DNA of 64,000 bases from Hyphodiscus hymeniophilus (lineage: Eukaryota; Ascomycota; Leotiomycetes; Helotiales; Hyphodiscaceae): assembly GCA_016508695.1 (NCBI GenBank), contig VNKQ01000010.1:62001-126000 (forward strand), written 5' to 3'. The translations under genes were made by a program, and so were the position numbers. A model generated the notes under the pieces. That model did no database searches. It saw only the letters and a program-made list of their open reading frames with translations, and was not told the origin of the DNA. Positions 61,170 through 64,000 of this stretch are shown here, in pieces. Every line of letters starts with the position of its first letter. Position 1 is the stretch's first letter.

Positions 61170-61321
61170 TATAGTAGTAAGCTTACGTATAATAGGAAGA
61201 TTATATGAACTATTCTAGTATTTGTAGTGCGTCTAAGGGAGAGAAGCTATAGTGTATAAGGGAATGATAATAGTATAGGGTAGGACCCTAGGACCCTAGT
61301 GCCCACGTGACCACCCTTATA
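61170..61321 (-). repeat. 5' LTR of the large element (152 bp)
   Basis: This is the partner of 47360-47519. Its left (inner) 40 bp carry eight C-to-T / G-to-A changes relative to the other copy, and its right half is nearly identical. It ends CCCTTATA before the CACCG duplication. Confidence 0.9.
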
Positions 61322-61352
61322 CACCGGCAAGGGCGACTTTGGTGAATCCCAT
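61322..61352 (-). pseudogene. Separated 5' end (start codon and first codons) of the NmrA-like gene
   Basis: On the minus strand, ATG at 61352 begins MGFTKVALA and then meets the CACCG duplication (61322-61326) and the LTR. The rest of the gene resumes at 47359. This proves the element inserted into the coding sequence. Confidence 0.9.
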
Positions 61353-62358
61353 TGCTACTTTTTGTCGGTTGAGGTCAACGATGAGTCTTTAACTCAGTAT
61401 GAAGGGTCGAAATTTCAAACTGAATATCTCGTGACCAGTGAAATACTGGTCCAGGTCCAGGTCTTTATAGCAAATGGAAATGGCACGAATTAGACTAGAG
61501 TATGCTGCTGCTTCAAGATGCGATCAAATTTCAGGAAACTCGCAATATCTTCAACTATCTTCGACAGGCTTTGAAATCATGCGATAATTATATCACGAAA
61601 AATTAGCACGTAGTAGATTTGTGATCCACAAAAGTCCTATACAATAGGGTAGGGACTACCATTATCTGAATTAGAATTAGTAGAAAGAGGTTCTTCTATG
61701 GCTTAATAATATATTTTCAAGGTTGTGAATGGTAGGGGGCACCATTTACCCAATTTAGTCTAGCTTCTACTATGATCCACCAGATCTTCAAAAGGGTTCC
61801 TATTATATAGCCGAGGTAGTAATTACAGTATATTCCTCAGCTTTCAGGAGTGCCAGAATGAGAGCTCGGCATTCGGTCATTGACATTCGCGACGTAGGTA
61901 GGCAACGATACCGACGTCACCATATATTGAGGTCCAATTGGTGCAGCACGTGAGACCACTGGAGCTAGCCAAAAGACTTTCCAATAGAGCATCACCAGAC
62001 ACGCTTCTCAGATTACCTTCAGAAGAAGGGACTCCTTCAATAAATCTGCCAGACCGGATTCCCTTCCGCAAAAATAGAACCCATAAAGTAGGATTACCGG
62101 GCTCTGAAGATAGACCAAAAAGTTCTGCAAGAACCGTTCGGCTGCATCTGCAACTTCGTCAAAGACGCCGCAGACATTGTGAAATCTATACTGATTTACA
62201 CATTAATGTCAATATTCTTTTAAGAGCGCAGCCGACAACTAATCACAATACTACTCATCAAATACAACTATATAATCCTACTAACTACCTCAACTTCTCA
62301 ACGATCGGAAAGGGTCAACATCTTGACAATTTCCTAGATCTGCAATATCACACTTTCT
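61353..62358. other. Upstream region of the split NmrA-like gene and of the 2EXR gene
   Basis: This stretch of about 1 kb has normal base composition and holds the original promoter of the split gene. The plus-strand frame at 61938-62366 has no domain and overlaps the next start codon, so it is not called. Confidence 0.45.
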
Positions 62359-63098
62359 ATGGTTAAGCCCAAGATGGAGCCTCAGACTTTCCCTGCCTTC
62401 CCAAAGTCCCCTCCGGAAATCTGCCTGAAGATATGGGTGGCTTTTACCTTGCCTGAAGCGTGTATCGTCGAAGTATGTCTTTTGCACGATGTCGAGCGCT
62501 CCAGCTACAACACCCGTAACACCATGCACCCATTCTACACACCCAAGGCGTTCTCTCAATCACTGTTCAACGTCATCATTGAATCCCGGTCCATCGCCCT
62601 GAAGAACTATCCTATCACTTTCTCCAATGAAGACCACCTTGCTAAGATACGCTGGAACACCTCTATGGACACAATCTTCCTACCCGCGTGGTTTTTCAAT
62701 ACCACTGCAATGACTTCATGCACGCAATGAGTGAGGAAGAGAAAGGCATGATTCAAAAACTTACATTTGAGGTGCTGATTTGGTTGGGATGTGAAGCGGA
62801 TGGGTTGATTAACAATTTTATTCAAATTGATGAGTTCCCAAAGTTGAGGAAGGTAGGCTTTGTGAATAGGTTGCCGGATTTCACGGGATGTGGATGCTGT
62901 CATGACTTAGACGGGCATGAGAAAGCCGTTGCTGGGTTCAGGAAACTAGCCGATGCTGATAGTGAGGCGGATGACGAGTCAAGGGAGGAAGAAATTGACG
63001 AGGTTGAGGAAGAGACCGACGAGATTATTGATATACCGAGGCTGGAAGTGAGAAAGCGAGTGAGGTTGAAATCCATGTACGGAAAAGGAAGAGACTGA
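62359..63098 (+). pseudogene. 2EXR-domain protein gene with a 1-nt frameshift
   Basis: The N-terminus FPAFPKSPPEICLKIWVAF then LPEACIVEV matches the 2EXR domain, a large fungal family of unknown function. The first frame is open to about 62700 (DTIFLPAWFFNTT); the protein then continues in another frame as NDFMHAMSEEEKG and stays open to the stop at 63096-63098. No GT-AG intron fits, so one base is probably missing near 62701-62712. The C-terminal 50 residues are acidic (EEEIDEVEEETDE). Total length would be about 246 aa. It may be a pseudogene or a sequencing error. Confidence 0.7.
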
Positions 63099-63516
63099 CC
63101 GTGGGCCAGGAGTGCATGGTAAGGTAATGTTCTTCGAGCTTCATGCGAGTGAGCCCTAGTGGAGACTGCCGAGTGTTAGCGAGGTGGATTTGACGAGAGA
63201 TGGGGTCATTATATGAAGCACAAGTCCACACTGCTTAACAGAATGAAGAATGACATCCGGCGAAATGGCTAGAGGATAGATTAGGTCCTCAAATAACATT
63301 TACATCAAAAGTAGCAGGGCTCCAGTGAGTGAAATCTCATAGTGTACCAGACCTGAGTTGTCAATAATTGCAAAGATTGTTCCATGGTGGGGGAAAAGTC
63401 CACTCTCTGGGCCTGGCATGGGTACTCAAGCCTCAACTGTAGTCACAAACACAACGGTCTGTCTGTGATCTTTTACCGATACTGGTTGCCAGCTCCCCAT
63501 GATCAAGTAACGGGCA
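63099..63516. other. Convergent intergenic region, 2EXR gene / methyltransferase
   Basis: This spacer of about 420 bp has no supported feature. The open frame crossing 63384-63599 lies antisense to the methyltransferase end. Confidence 0.4.
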
Positions 63517-64000
63517 TCAAATATCTTTCAATGCACACAAACCCAAACTTTTATCTGGATAACCTTGGCCCAAATGATCCTCCGTACATCTCTCGTTGAC
63601 CATCATCAATGGTGTTGGGAGATTAAATGGCTCCCTCTCGAGATTCACAGTCCGCCAGTATCGAAACTCATCAGTATTCTTCAGATGTTCAGGAAACGTC
63701 GTGCTCAGCAGATATCTAGCTCAACTACGGTAAAAGTTTTTGCGAGCCTTCAGTCCATCGTCAAGTTTCAAGTGAACCAGACAGTCTCGGCACAAAATCA
63801 GATCCGTTTGCGGCAAAATGTCCGTGATGGCATTCAGGACCTGGAATGATACGTTCTCAGAACCGAACTCCGAGTTGTGATTCTGAATCATCTCAGAGAC
63901 GATATCACCGCCGATGTAGCGCATATCTGACAGATCAACATGGCGTACCCAATTGTTATCGCCGCATGGGATGACTAGCAGGGCTTTAATGCCATTTTCT
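63517..64000 (-). pseudogene. Class I SAM-dependent methyltransferase, 3' part, with an in-frame stop; 5' end outside the window
   Basis: The gene enters from the right edge. The first visible residues are ENGIKALLVIPCGDNNW, containing the SAM-binding motif I, followed by MRYIGGDIV, SFQVLNAITDILPQTD and LILCRDCLVHL. At 63721-63723 a TGA interrupts the frame after FYRS; the same frame then continues as ARYLLSTTFPEHL, WRTVNLEREPFNLP and DKSLGLCALKDI to a TGA at 63517-63519. The conserved continuation shows the internal TGA is a nonsense change. Only the portion from motif I onward is visible. Confidence 0.8.

Larger units (their letters stand above)
47360..61321 (-). mobile_element. 13.96-kb LTR retrotransposon (Gypsy chromovirus) carrying an extra helicase region
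   Basis: The element is bounded by direct repeats of 160 and 152 bp and by the CACCG duplication, within the NmrA-like gene. The coding strand is minus, so the right LTR is the 5' one. From right to left: a leader, a gag-like region with a 30-bp tandem repeat (59761-59880), protease-like, reverse transcriptase, integrase and chromodomain remnants (58.1-53.9 kb), about 6.3 kb of extra sequence including a superfamily 1 helicase (50.7-49.2 kb), then a polypurine tract touching the 3' LTR. The whole interior is AT-rich, with RIP-type stops. Typical Gypsy elements are 5-8 kb, so this one is about twice the usual size. No internal LTR pair was found by eye. Confidence 0.88.

Noticed and set aside
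47360..61321. Starship-type giant transposon
   Set aside because: No DUF3435 tyrosine recombinase was recognised at either edge. The ends are LTRs with a 5-bp duplication and a polypurine tract, which fits a retrotransposon.
61938..62366. 142-codon plus-strand frame
   Set aside because: It has no domain, low-complexity Asn/Thr-rich C-terminus, and overlaps the start of the 2EXR gene in another frame.

Overview
The window is nuclear DNA of a filamentous ascomycete (Pezizomycotina). The evidence is short GT-AG introns of about 50-90 bp with CTAAC-type branch points, fungal-specific families (Cut12, Fungal_trans_2, 2EXR, 13.4-kDa complex I subunit) and two AT-rich blocks of transposons with the C-to-T / G-to-A signature of repeat-induced point mutation (RIP). 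Similarity of several proteins to what I recall of Helotiales suggests Leotiomycetes, but this is only an inference.

Positions 1-29.7 kb are gene-dense housekeeping DNA. The order is SEC61 alpha (+), the NDUFA12-type complex I subunit (-, seven exons including a 7-nt microexon), the cardiolipin-pathway enzyme PGS1 (+), a SIS1-type DnaJ (-), a UBA/UIM ubiquitin-binding protein (-), a Cdc34-type E2 enzyme (-), a proline iminopeptidase-like hydrolase (+), the spindle-pole protein Cut12 (-), ORC2 (+), an alpha/beta hydrolase whose nucleophile serine is glycine (+), and an ABCC/MRP-type ABC transporter (-) with an apparent 1-nt frameshift. Two divergent pairs (NDUFA12/PGS1 and Cut12/ORC2) share short promoters of 171 and 329 bp.

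Positions 30.76-41.37 kb hold an hAT DNA transposon (8-bp target duplication, 10-bp terminal inverted repeats, + strand transposase). A RIP-mutated Ty3/Gypsy element (32.56-39.29 kb, two 406-bp LTRs, 5-bp duplication) is nested inside its transposase gene.

Positions 41.4-47.36 kb carry a Fungal_trans_2 regulator (-), a short-chain dehydrogenase (+) and an NmrA/isoflavone-reductase-like gene (-). The NmrA gene is split near codon 9 by a 13.96-kb LTR element (47.36-61.32 kb, 5-bp target duplication CACCG); its first 26 nt lie on the far side at 61.33-61.35 kb. The element carries a Gypsy chromovirus gag-pol and, between pol and the polypurine tract, about 6 kb of extra sequence that contains a RIP-decayed superfamily 1 (Upf1/NAM7-like) helicase. 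I regard this element as the most unusual object in the window.

Positions 61.35-64 kb return to normal base composition, with two damaged genes: a 2EXR-domain gene with a 1-nt frameshift and the 3' part of a SAM-dependent methyltransferase with an in-frame TGA. No rRNA, convincing tRNA or CRISPR array was seen.
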